Below the pieces are notes generated by a model, which searched no databases, had not been told where the DNA came from, and was given only the letters and a program-made list of their open reading frames with translations. This document shows positions 26,234 to 34,466 of a stretch of 64,000 nt of DNA, one piece after another. Position numbers and translations under genes: made by a program. Numbering within the stretch: position 1 is the stretch's first letter; every line of letters starts with the position of its first letter. The DNA comes from DASRDS01 sp035570055 (GTDB lineage Bacteria; Gemmatimonadota; Gemmatimonadetes; Gemmatimonadales; Gemmatimonadaceae): assembly GCA_035570055.1 (NCBI GenBank), contig DATMLM010000099.1, forward strand, positions 17,925-81,924, in the 5' to 3' direction.

Positions 26234-28041
26234 TGCGATGTGCGCTTGTCGTGGCGATGGCCCTGGCGGGGACCGCAGGAGCTCAATCGCCGTTCACCTG
26301 GTCCGAAGTCATGGTGCCGGTCCGCGACGGCGTGCATCTCCAGACGGTCATCCTCACACCGGCGAATCAAAGCGGCCCGCTGCCGATCCTGTTCCGCCGC
26401 ACGCCGTACGGCGTGCCGGCCAAGGCGCCGGATGCCATGCCGCAGAATCTCAAGGAGCTCGCGCAGGACGGCTACATCTTCGTGATTCAGAATCTGCGCG
26501 GCCGGTTCAAGTCGGAGGGCACGTTCGCGCTGAGCTCGCAGGTGAATCTCGCGGACTCGACGTCGACGAACGAGACGACCGATGCCTACGATAGCATCGA
26601 GTGGCTCATTCACCATGTCCCGAACACCAACGGCAAGGTCGGCATGTACGGCGTATCGTACGACGGCCTCACGACGGGCCTCGCGCTGTTGCACCCGCAC
26701 CCCGCGCTCAAAGCCGTGAGCGAGCAAGCCTCGCCGGTCGATCAGTGGATGAACGACGATGATCATCGCTATGGCGCGTTGCGTGAAAGCTACGACTTCG
26801 AGTACGCGGTGCTCGAGCAGGCGGACAAGAACGCGAACACGCACTTCGCCTTCGAGACGTACGACACGTATGAGTGGTATCTGAAACTCGGCCCGCTCTC
26901 GAACATCAACGCGCAATATCTCCACGGGAAGATCCCGTATTGGAACTCCACGGTCGAGCACCCTGATTACGACACGTTCTGGAAGAAAGAAGCGTGGGTG
27001 AATCAGCTGCACGCCTCCGCCGTGCCCAACCTCAACGTCGCCGGATTCTGGGATCAGGAAGATCCGTGGGGACCATGGCAGATCTTTCGCCGCGGTGGCG
27101 GCCTCATGGTCGCCGGGCCGTGGTATCACGGAGAGTGGCAAGCGCCGAAGGGCGACAGCATCGGGTTGATCGCCGCGGGCGGGCACGAGACCTCGCGCGA
27201 GTTCCGCGAGAACATCGAGGCGCCGTTCTTCCGTTACTATCTCCACGATCAAGGCTCGGCGCCCGCGTGGCAGGCATCCACGTTCCAATCCGGCTCGAAT
27301 ACGTGGCACACGTATGATGCCTGGCCGCCGAAGACGTCAAAGCCTACCAATTTGTATCTGCGCTCGGATGGCACGCTGAGTTTCGAGCCGGCGACGACAG
27401 CGGGATATCGGCAGTACGTATCCGACCCGGCGAATCCAGTGCCCTACAGACAGCGGCCGATCTCGCCGACATATCCCGCTGGAGACTGGCGGACATGGGA
27501 GGTGGCCGACCAGCGATTCGTCGACAACCGGCCGGACGTGCTCACCTACGTCAGCGCCCCGCTGGATCATGACATCACCATTACCGGCCCGGTCGCCGCC
27601 GAATTACTCGCCTCGACGTCTGGCACGGACGCCGATTTCATCGTCAAGCTGATCGACAAGTACCCGGAGGATTTCCAGCAGCCGGCGTGGGACCCGAACG
27701 CGGGCCCGAGGCCTGGCGAGTATGCGCGTTCGATGAACGGCTACGAGTTGCCGATCGCCATGGAGATCCGCCGCGGGCGGTATCTGACGGACTACGAGCA
27801 CCCGCACGCGTTGGTCGCCGGTCAGGAAACGAAATGGTCGTTCTCACTCCGCGACCACGATCACGTTTTCCTGAAAGGGCACCGCATCATGGTGCAGGTG
27901 CAGTCGACGTGGTTCCCGGCGATCGACCGGAACCCGCAGAAGTTCGTGCCGAGTATCTACCAGGCCAAGGCCGAGGATTTTGTCAAAGCCACGCAGCGCG
28001 TGTCCAGCGCCTCACATATTATCCTGCCCGTGATACCGTAG
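26233..28041 (+). CDS. CocE/NonD-family serine hydrolase, secreted
   Basis: A 602-residue hydrolase of the X-Pro dipeptidyl-peptidase S15/cocaine-esterase family. A signal peptide (MRCALVVAMALAGTAGAQ) is followed by the alpha/beta-hydrolase domain (MVPVRDGVHLQTVILTP; nucleophile serine about residue 142 in YGVSYDGLTTG), a helical cap, and a C-terminal jelly-roll domain (TGPVAAELLASTSGTDADFIVKL). Members are acyl-peptidases, glutaryl-7-ACA acylases or esterases. The 3' end overlaps the convergent aminotransferase gene by 23 bases. Confidence 0.93.
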   Translation: MRCALVVAMALAGTAGAQSPFTWSEVMVPVRDGVHLQTVILTPANQSGPLPILFRRTPYGVPAKAPDAMPQNLKELAQDGYIFVIQNLRGRFKSEGTFALSSQVNLADSTSTNETTDAYDSIEWLIHHVPNTNGKVGMYGVSYDGLTTGLALLHPHPALKAVSEQASPVDQWMNDDDHRYGALRESYDFEYAVLEQADKNANTHFAFETYDTYEWYLKLGPLSNINAQYLHGKIPYWNSTVEHPDYDTFWKKEAWVNQLHASAVPNLNVAGFWDQEDPWGPWQIFRRGGGLMVAGPWYHGEWQAPKGDSIGLIAAGGHETSREFRENIEAPFFRYYLHDQGSAPAWQASTFQSGSNTWHTYDAWPPKTSKPTNLYLRSDGTLSFEPATTAGYRQYVSDPANPVPYRQRPISPTYPAGDWRTWEVADQRFVDNRPDVLTYVSAPLDHDITITGPVAAELLASTSGTDADFIVKLIDKYPEDFQQPAWDPNAGPRPGEYARSMNGYELPIAMEIRRGRYLTDYEHPHALVAGQETKWSFSLRDHDHVFLKGHRIMVQVQSTWFPAIDRNPQKFVPSIYQAKAEDFVKATQRVSSASHIILPVIP

Positions 28042-29152
28042 CCTTTGGCAAGATGTGCCGGAAGACGTCCATAGCGCGGTGCATATCGTCCATCGTGCCG
28101 ATGGAGACCCGGGAGTACGTGTTGAGCGGCGGGAATGGCCGTCCGACGAGGACGTTCTGCGCTTTGCACGCCTCCCGGAACGCCTTCGCGTCCTGTCGCA
28201 CGTCGACCATGATGAAGTTCGTGTGCGACGGGACGGACGGATACCCGAACGCGGCGAGCTCGCGCTGCGTCCACTCGCGCGCGTCCTTGTTCTTGGCGTG
28301 CTCGCGCTCGATGTGACTCTTGAGGCCCAGGCTCGCCAGCGCCGCGACGGCGCCCATCCGGTTGACACCGATCGCCAGGCGTTGCGCTCGGATGTGCTCG
28401 AGGGTCTCGGGCTGGCCGATCGCATAGCCGACGCGGAGCCCGGCCATCCCGAACACTTTCGAGAACGTGCGCGAGACGATCACGCGTGGGTTCTGGAGCG
28501 CGAGCGGGATCATCGTCGCGTACTTCGGGTCCTCGACGTACTCGTGGTACGCCTCGTCGACGAGGATCGTCGCATCCGGCGTGTCGGCGAGGATTTTGGC
28601 GATGCACGCCTTCACGTCGTCGCCCGAGTGGACCGTGCCCGTTGGGTTGTTCGGGTTGCAGAGATAGACGAGCCCGGCGCCATGAGACGCCGTCGCCATG
28701 GCGGGCAAGTCGAGCGCGATCTCTGACGTCACCGGGACGGCGACGACGGGCGTCTTGATCCGCTGCGCATCGTTGCCGGGCGATTCGTAGCTCGGCGCGG
28801 CCGTGACGAGTCCGCGCGTGGGCGACGTGAAGCCGTAGACCGCGCTCCGAATCACATCGGTCGATCCGCACGTGAGCACGACATTGAACTCGGCCACGCC
28901 AACGGCGTCCGCGACCGCGCGCGTCAGCTGCATCACCAGCTCATCCGGATACCGCGAGGACTCGGCGGCCGCCAGTGTGATCGCCTGGATCGCCTCTTTC
29001 GCGGGACCGTTGGGGTTTTCGTTTCGGTCCAGTCGGACCGCACTGGCCGGAGCGGTAACCCACTCGAGCTCGGGCAGGTGCAGCGGAGCAATAAGGGAGC
29101 TGGCGGCGCTGGCTCCCAGCGTGTGCACGAAGTGCCGACGGGAGAGGCTCAT
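28019..29152 (-). CDS. Class I/II aminotransferase (HisC-like) with Tat signal
   Basis: A 377-residue fold-type-I PLP enzyme of the histidinol-phosphate aminotransferase family: LDRNENPNGP, CNPNNPTGT (N167), the PLP-ring aspartate D199 in ILVDEAYHEY and the Schiff-base lysine K232 in SRTFSKVFGMAGLRVGY. Unusually it begins with a twin-arginine signal (LSRRHFVHTLGASAASSL), so a cofactor-loaded enzyme may be exported to the periplasm. There are no his genes nearby, so histidine synthesis is doubtful. It is divergent from an ArsR gene, 20 bases away. Confidence 0.9.
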   Translation of the reverse strand: MSLSRRHFVHTLGASAASSLIAPLHLPELEWVTAPASAVRLDRNENPNGPAKEAIQAITLAAAESSRYPDELVMQLTRAVADAVGVAEFNVVLTCGSTDVIRSAVYGFTSPTRGLVTAAPSYESPGNDAQRIKTPVVAVPVTSEIALDLPAMATASHGAGLVYLCNPNNPTGTVHSGDDVKACIAKILADTPDATILVDEAYHEYVEDPKYATMIPLALQNPRVIVSRTFSKVFGMAGLRVGYAIGQPETLEHIRAQRLAIGVNRMGAVAALASLGLKSHIEREHAKNKDAREWTQRELAAFGYPSVPSHTNFIMVDVRQDAKAFREACKAQNVLVGRPFPPLNTYSRVSIGTMDDMHRAMDVFRHILPKATVSRAG

Positions 29153-29172
29153 CAGGATATCATAATACAGAT

Positions 29173-29457
29173 ATGACCGACCAGGAGTTTTATCGGATAT
29201 CGAAGGTGCTGGCCGACCCCCGGCGATTTCGGGTGCTGCAGCGGATCATGGGGACGGGAGAGGAGGTGTCCTGCCAGCTGCTCCTCAAGGAATTCCCTAT
29301 CGCGCCAGCGACCATGTCCCACCATCTCAAGGAGTTGGAAACCGCGGGGGTGGTCGAGTCCCGGTTCGACGGCGTCTGCAAGTACCTGGTGCCGCGCCCG
29401 GAGGTGATTCAGGGATATGAGCGCGAGCTGGTCCGGCGGCTGGGAACCAAGCGCTAA
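29173..29457 (+). CDS. ArsR-family winged-helix regulator
   Basis: A 94-residue regulator with DPRRFRVLQRIM and the recognition segment APATMSHHLKELETAGVVESRFDG. It lacks an obvious metal-binding ELCVCD-type motif. It is flanked by the divergent aminotransferase gene and, 69 bases downstream, by an SDR gene with an inverted repeat in front of it. It probably controls one or both. Confidence 0.9.
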   Translation: MTDQEFYRISKVLADPRRFRVLQRIMGTGEEVSCQLLLKEFPIAPATMSHHLKELETAGVVESRFDGVCKYLVPRPEVIQGYERELVRRLGTKR

Positions 29458-29481
29458 TGGCCCGGCTTCCTGGTTCGTTAT

Positions 29482-29505
29482 TTCGATAATCATAGAAATA
29501 TCGAA
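29482..29505. promoter_or_regulatory. Candidate ArsR operator (TTCGATA-N10-TATCGAA)
   Basis: A perfect 7-bp inverted repeat with a 10-base AT-rich spacer lies between the ArsR stop and the SDR gene. The N10 spacing equals that of the inverted repeat by the other ArsR gene at 1100-1119. Likely a repressor site for the SDR gene. Confidence 0.5.
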
Positions 29506-29526
29506 CCCAGCAGGAGACGGGTACTC

Positions 29527-30276
29527 ATGGGCAAGTTGTCAGGCAAAGTGGCCGTCGTAACCGGCGGCAATAGCGGTATCGGCTTGGAGACCGCGAGGCG
29601 ATTCGTCGCCGAGGGCGCGGATGTCTATATCACCGGACGGCGTCAGGGTGCGCTGGACGAAGCGGTGAAGTCGATCGGCAAATGCGTCACCGGCATCCAA
29701 GGCGACGTGTCGAATCTCAAAGACCTGGATCGCCTCTACGCGGCGGTTCAACAGAAATCCGGACGCATCGACGTATTGTTCGCCAACGCTGGCTTGGGGC
29801 AGTTCGCTGCATTCGGCGGCGTCAGCGAGGAGAGTTTCGATCTCCAGTTCGACGTCAACGTGAAGGGCCTCTTCTTCACCGTCCAGAAAGCCCTCCCCCT
29901 GATCGTCGATGGCGGGACGATCATTCTCAACGGGTCGATCGCGGGTGTGAAAGGCCTGGGCCCGGCGAGCGCGTACAATGCCACGAAGGCCGCGGTGCGG
30001 TCATTCGCGCGTACGTGGACGAATGAGCTCAAGGACCGCGGGATCCGGGTCAACACGCTGAGCCCGGGACCGATCGAAACCCCCATTTTTGGCAAAGTCG
30101 GGTTGACCGAAGCCCAGATTGCCGACTTCGCGACGGGGATCGTCGGGCTGGTCCCGCTGGGTCGCATCGGCACCGCCGATGAGATCGCGAAGGCCGCCGT
30201 ATTCCTCGCGTCGGACGACTCGAGCTTTGTCACGGGTATCGACCTGCAGGTCGATGGTGGGCTAGCACAAGTCTGA
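29527..30276 (+). CDS. SDR-family oxidoreductase
   Basis: A 249-residue classical short-chain dehydrogenase. The NAD(P) motif is TGGNSGIG (residues 12-19), with NAG at 87-89, and catalytic S137, Y150 and K154 (SAYNATKAAV). The ITGRRQG segment, with arginines after the second strand, favours NADP(H). An AGGAG lies 11 bases upstream of the ATG. An ArsR gene and a strong inverted repeat precede it. The substrate is unknown; FabG-like enzymes look similar. Confidence 0.93.
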   Translation: MGKLSGKVAVVTGGNSGIGLETARRFVAEGADVYITGRRQGALDEAVKSIGKCVTGIQGDVSNLKDLDRLYAAVQQKSGRIDVLFANAGLGQFAAFGGVSEESFDLQFDVNVKGLFFTVQKALPLIVDGGTIILNGSIAGVKGLGPASAYNATKAAVRSFARTWTNELKDRGIRVNTLSPGPIETPIFGKVGLTEAQIADFATGIVGLVPLGRIGTADEIAKAAVFLASDDSSFVTGIDLQVDGGLAQV

Positions 30277-30288
30277 TGGCTTATCGTT

Positions 30289-30307
30289 AGGGGGTGCCGG
30301 ACCCCCT
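30289..30307 (+). promoter_or_regulatory. Hairpin at the kinase translation start
   Basis: AGGGGGT and ACCCCCT pair perfectly around the loop GCCGG. The 5' arm holds the only purine-rich, Shine-Dalgarno-like run before ATG 30312, and the hairpin includes the alternative GTG 30294. It could terminate the SDR transcript or mask the kinase ribosome site. Confidence 0.4.
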
Positions 30308-30311
30308 AGCG

Positions 30312-31922
30312 ATGACCCCCGACGTGGTCGAGCTCGCCGAGGCGTTGAAAGACCAGTACGCCTTCGAGGGCGAGATCGGCCGCGGTGGGATGGGCGTCGT
30401 GTATCGCGCGCACGACCTCAAGCTCGATCGGCCGGTGGCGATCAAGGTGCTGCCGCCGTACTTCGAGCGCGACCCGGCCATTCGCGAGCGGTTCCTGCGC
30501 GAGGCTCGCACCGCGGGATCGCTCTCCCACGCCAACATCGTACCGGTCTATCGCGCCGATGAATTGGGCGGCCATGTGTTCTTCGCCATGGCCTATGTCG
30601 ACGGCGAGTCGCTCGGCACTCGACTCGTCGACGGCCGCACGATCCCGCACCCGGCGCTCGTGCCCCTCCTCGTCGATGTCGCGCGCGCGCTCGACTACGC
30701 GCACGCCCGCAAGGTGATCCACCGGGACGTCAAGCCCGAGAACATCTTGATCGAGGGCACCACGGGGAGAGCCCTGCTCACGGATTTCGGGATCGCCCGC
30801 GTCGCCGCCGCGGGATCGGTGACCGCGACCGGCCAGGTCCTCGGCACGGTCTGGTACATGAGCCCCGAGCAGGTCATGGGCGAGCCGCTCGACGGGCGAT
30901 CCGACCTGTATGCCCTCGGCGTCGTCGCGTTCCGGGCGCTGAGCGGCCTGTTTCCGTTCGACTGCGACGTGCCCGCCGCCATCCTGGTCGCGCACGCGAC
31001 GCGACCCGCTCCGCCCTTGAGCTCCGTCGCGCCACGCGTACCCGCGGCGCTCGCCGCGATCGTCGACAAATTGCTGTCGAAGACGCCGGCCGCGCGCTAT
31101 CGCACGGGCGCCGAGTTGGCCGACGCGCTCGACGCGACCTCGCGCGAGCCGGTCGAGGATGCCGCGCCATTGCCAGCGACATTGTCCGAGACCAATGCGC
31201 AGGCGCTCTGGCGGCGCGCCGCGGAGCTGCAGTCCCAGACGGGGCGCGAGAGCCGGCCGCCGATCGCGACCAGCAGCCGGCCGCTCCCGACGGGCTACGC
31301 GATGCGCGATGTCTTGAGCGCGGCAGCCGAAGCGGGCATTGGCGACGAATACATGGCGCGGGCGGCCGCGGAGTTGGGATTCGTCTCGGGACCCATCGCA
31401 TCTCCCGACGTGGCGCTCACGTCGTCCTACGAGAATCGCTCGCGCCTCTCGTGGTGCGGACGACCGCGAGAGATAGCGATCGAGGCCGTCGTGCCGCGTG
31501 AGGTGCCCGACGCCGAGGTCGATGCGGTGGCGGAGTACATTCGTCACGTGCTCCGCGTGAAAGGGAGCGCGACCCGGTTCGGGCGCGCATTGACCTGGAC
31601 CTCGCGAAGCGTCAATCGGCAGATCGACATCACGATCACCGCGCGCGGCGGCAAGACGATCATTCGCGCCGACGAGCATTTGGGCACGCTCGCGGGCGGC
31701 CTGTACGGCGGTCTCGTCGGCGGCATGGGCGGCGGCGGCCTCGCCGTCGGCATCGCCGTCGGCGTCGGGGCGATGCATTCCGGGCCGGTCGCACTCGGGA
31801 TAGCACTGGCCTTTGTCACCAGCTCCTACGGGCTCGCGCGGACCATCTTCACGACGTCGGCCGAGTCGCGCGAGCGTGAGTTGCGCCGACTCGTGGAGCG
31901 CATCGCGGAGCAGTTCCGCTAG
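30312..31922 (+). CDS. PknB-like Ser/Thr protein kinase, membrane-anchored
   Basis: A 536-residue Hanks-type kinase. The glycine loop is GEIGRGGMGVVYRA, the ATP lysine K45 (VAIKVL), the catalytic loop HRDVKPEN (H137-N144), and the metal-binding DFG starts at D158. The activation segment ends in GTVWYMSPEQ. All catalytic residues are present. After residue ~270 comes a linker, a conserved domain of unknown role (about 330-445) and a glycine-rich double membrane segment (about 455-505; GGLYGGLVGGMGGGGLAV). This kinase-plus-glycine-rich tail is frequent in Gemmatimonadota. ATG 30312 is preferred; GTG 30294 lies in a hairpin. Confidence 0.93.
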   Translation: MTPDVVELAEALKDQYAFEGEIGRGGMGVVYRAHDLKLDRPVAIKVLPPYFERDPAIRERFLREARTAGSLSHANIVPVYRADELGGHVFFAMAYVDGESLGTRLVDGRTIPHPALVPLLVDVARALDYAHARKVIHRDVKPENILIEGTTGRALLTDFGIARVAAAGSVTATGQVLGTVWYMSPEQVMGEPLDGRSDLYALGVVAFRALSGLFPFDCDVPAAILVAHATRPAPPLSSVAPRVPAALAAIVDKLLSKTPAARYRTGAELADALDATSREPVEDAAPLPATLSETNAQALWRRAAELQSQTGRESRPPIATSSRPLPTGYAMRDVLSAAAEAGIGDEYMARAAAELGFVSGPIASPDVALTSSYENRSRLSWCGRPREIAIEAVVPREVPDAEVDAVAEYIRHVLRVKGSATRFGRALTWTSRSVNRQIDITITARGGKTIIRADEHLGTLAGGLYGGLVGGMGGGGLAVGIAVGVGAMHSGPVALGIALAFVTSSYGLARTIFTTSAESRERELRRLVERIAEQFR

Positions 31923-32001
31923 GCGTTCCCGCGAGTGACCGTAGCGTATACGGATCGTCTTTCCCCGGACAACAGTAGTCATTAAGGAGAGATCCGGTCC
32001 G

Positions 32002-32406
32002 ATGCGCTTTTCATGGTGCGCTGCACTTGTTACATCCTTCGCGACGGCGCTGACGGCGTCGGCGCAGGCCGCTCAGCTCGCGTCGGGTCCCGGCGCCAAC
32101 GGCCAAGCCTATTTCGAATTCCAAGTGGAGAAGCCCGTGTCCGCGCGACCCGGGAATCCCCGCGCTCAATATCCGGACGATTTGCGCGCCCGCGCGCGCG
32201 GCGGTGAAGTCACTTGCCAGTTCGTGGTCGATACGACCGGCAAGGTGGACATGGGGACCTTCGAGGTGGTCAAAGCGTCCGAGGCATCCTACGCGGCAGC
32301 GGTCAAGCGTGTGTTGCCCCAGATGCGGTATTTCCCCGCCGAAGAAGGCGGGCACAAGGTCAGACAACTCGTCGAGCAGGACTTTCGCTTCGCCCCAGCA
32401 GAGTAA
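32002..32406 (+). CDS. Stand-alone TonB C-terminal-like domain protein
   Basis: A 134-residue exported protein. A signal peptide (MRFSWCAALVTSFATALTASAQA) is followed by one TonB/TolA-type C-terminal domain (YPDDLRARARGGEVTCQFVVDTTGKVD, then a FAPAE end). It lacks the membrane anchor and proline-rich linker of a true TonB, so it would be free in the periplasm. It starts 13 bases before the chemoreceptor gene and may share its transcript. Confidence 0.82.
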   Translation: MRFSWCAALVTSFATALTASAQAAQLASGPGANGQAYFEFQVEKPVSARPGNPRAQYPDDLRARARGGEVTCQFVVDTTGKVDMGTFEVVKASEASYAAAVKRVLPQMRYFPAEEGGHKVRQLVEQDFRFAPAE

Positions 32407-32418
32407 AAGAAGGGTAGC

Positions 32419-34284
32419 GTGAACGCGATCGTCGGTCGGTTCGCGAAGCTGAGCTTCGCGCAGAAAATCATCGTGCTCCCGGTTCTCGCCGCCGTGGCCC
32501 TCCTGGTCGTGGGCTGGTTCACGTATCGACTCAACAGCACGAACCGCGAGCGCCTGGCCTCGATCCGAGACGGGTACTACCCGTCGGTGCAAGGCAGCCG
32601 TGGCCTTCAGGACCTCATCGTCGCGCTGCAACGCAGCAACGACGACGCGGTCACCGAGGGCAACGGGCTGCGGCTGCGCCAGTCGGACCAGATGGCGCAG
32701 AGCTTCCAGCAAAAGTTGGCGGAGTTGCTGAAGAACCCGGTCGCCGACCACTCGGCGCTGGTGGGGATCGGCCAGGACTTCACGAACTACACGCGCCGGG
32801 CGAGCGAGATCTCCAAGCGGCGGATCGCCGGGGATCATAGCACGGCCGTTCTCGCGGGCCAGGACTCAGTATCCGAGCAGTATACAGCCATCCGCCGGGC
32901 GCTGGGTGATCTCACGCAGCGGGACGACAAGGCGATCACGGCCGCCTTCTTGGAGACCGAGCACCTGCAGAAGATCATGTTCACGCGCATCGCGATCGTC
33001 GGCTTGGTCGCCATGGTCGTGCTCGTGGGCGTGGCCGTGTTCTCGGTCCGCTCCTTGACCCAGCCGATGAAAGAGGCGGTGCGCACGGCCGAGGCGATCG
33101 CGCAGGGCGATATGACGGTGTCGATCAGCGTCACGCGCGAGGACGAGATCGGGCAGTTGCTCAAGTCCATGCAGGCGATGGTCGCGTACCTGCACGAGAT
33201 GGCGGCGGTGGCCGACCAGATCGGGCGCGGCGACCTGTCGCGGCAGGTCACGCCGCGGTCCGAGGCCGATCGCTTTGGCCATGCGTTCGCCAACATGGGT
33301 GCGTATCTGCGCGACGCCGCGAAGGTGGCCGAGCGCGTCGCGGGCGGCGATCTCGCCATCCACGTCGAGCCGCGGTCGGCGGAGGATCAGCTCGGCAGGG
33401 CGTTCGCGCGCATGTCGGGGTATCTCCGCGAAATGGCGAACGTTGGGCGGGAGATTGCCGACGGAAACGTGGGCGTGCGTGTCATGCCGCGGTCGGACGC
33501 GGACAGCTTTGCTCACGCCTTTGTCGGCATGACCGAGACGCTGGCGCGCACGGCGCAATCGCTCCGTGGTTCGGCGGGAGCGATCGCGGCCGCGGCGACC
33601 CAAGTCGCCGCATCGGCCCAGACGCTATCGGGCGGTACGCGCGACGAGACGGCCGCCGTGCAGAGTACGCTGGCGCATGTCGAGCGGATGAGCGAGATGG
33701 CCACGCGCACGGCTCAGCATGGCGCCGACCTCAAGACCATGGCCGAGCGCGATACGCGCAACATGGACGAGGGCTCCGGCGCCGTTCGCGAGACGATCGC
33801 CATGATGCGCAACATTCTCGCGCGTATCGCGGTCATCGACGAGATCGCGACCGAGACGAACGTCCTCGCGCTCAACGCCTCCATCGAGGCCGCGCGCGCC
33901 GGTGACCACGGCCGCGGTTTCGCCGTCGTCGCCACCGAGGTCCGCGCACTGTCCGAGCGCAGCCGGCGCGCGGCCGTCGATATCCGCGAGATGGCGTCGA
34001 CCAGCGAGAAGATCACCGCCCGGTCCGGCGCGATCCTCACCGAGTTGTCGCAGTCGATGGCGCAAACCATGACCATCGTTCACGACGTCTCGGCCGCCTC
34101 GGCCGACCAGTCCGCCGGGATCTCCGAGATCAGCGCCGCCATGCAACAGGTCAACAGCGTCGCCACGCAGAACTCGAGCGCCGCCGAGGACCTCGCCGCC
34201 ACGGCCCAGGAGATGTCGGCGCAGGCCGAGGCTATGCAGGCGCTGGTGCAGTTCTTCCGCGACTCGGCCCGCGCGGCCGCCTAG
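32419..34284 (+). CDS. Methyl-accepting chemotaxis protein with four HAMP domains
   Basis: A 621-residue chemoreceptor. Helix TM1 (about 17-36), a periplasmic four-helix sensor domain (about 37-188), TM2 (about 190-211), then four HAMP-like units in tandem (near AEAIAQGDM, ADQIGRGDL, AERVAGGDL and GREIADGNV), each followed by a helix ending in DxxG-type turns. The signalling domain has the intact tip ATETNVLALNASIEAARAG (about 476-494). No C-terminal CheR pentapeptide. No other chemotaxis gene is in the window. GTG 32419 is the start. Confidence 0.93.
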   Translation: MNAIVGRFAKLSFAQKIIVLPVLAAVALLVVGWFTYRLNSTNRERLASIRDGYYPSVQGSRGLQDLIVALQRSNDDAVTEGNGLRLRQSDQMAQSFQQKLAELLKNPVADHSALVGIGQDFTNYTRRASEISKRRIAGDHSTAVLAGQDSVSEQYTAIRRALGDLTQRDDKAITAAFLETEHLQKIMFTRIAIVGLVAMVVLVGVAVFSVRSLTQPMKEAVRTAEAIAQGDMTVSISVTREDEIGQLLKSMQAMVAYLHEMAAVADQIGRGDLSRQVTPRSEADRFGHAFANMGAYLRDAAKVAERVAGGDLAIHVEPRSAEDQLGRAFARMSGYLREMANVGREIADGNVGVRVMPRSDADSFAHAFVGMTETLARTAQSLRGSAGAIAAAATQVAASAQTLSGGTRDETAAVQSTLAHVERMSEMATRTAQHGADLKTMAERDTRNMDEGSGAVRETIAMMRNILARIAVIDEIATETNVLALNASIEAARAGDHGRGFAVVATEVRALSERSRRAAVDIREMASTSEKITARSGAILTELSQSMAQTMTIVHDVSAASADQSAGISEISAAMQQVNSVATQNSSAAEDLAATAQEMSAQAEAMQALVQFFRDSARAAA

Positions 34285-34296
34285 CACCCGCTGTAC

Positions 34297-34320
34297 ACAG
34301 GGCGCTTTCGCGCCACTGCT
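34297..34320 (+). repeat. CACAGG-hairpin element, copy 2
   Basis: CACAGG (34297-34302) overlaps the stem GGCGC, loop TTTC, GCGCC, followed by CACTGC. Same plan as the element at 1442 and found just after the chemoreceptor stop codon. Confidence 0.5.
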
Positions 34321-34387
34321 TACACCGATCGACGTGCCGGCCAAGCAGACGTGATAGGCGATGTGACGACGACTGGGCGACGTGGTG

Positions 34388-34465
34388 CTGCACACAGGGC
34401 GCTTCGCGCAACCGCTCACCGCCTCAACTTGCCGGGGTGCACGGTGCGCGAAGCGCCTGTGTACA
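34388..34465. repeat. Facing pair of CACAGG-hairpin elements (large inverted repeat)
   Basis: The plus-strand copy (CACACAGGGCGCTTCGCGC, 34391-34409) and a minus-strand copy (rc TACACAGGCGCTTCGCGC, near 34444-34462) face each other about 35 bases apart between the convergent chemoreceptor and GH30 genes. Together they can form a long cruciform or two small hairpins. A bidirectional terminator is the simplest role. Confidence 0.55.
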
Positions 34466-34466
34466 T

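Noticed and set aside
30306..31982. 558-codon antisense frame opposite the Ser/Thr kinase
   Set aside because: Composition is Arg/Asp/His-rich without motifs; the kinase on the other strand is unambiguous.
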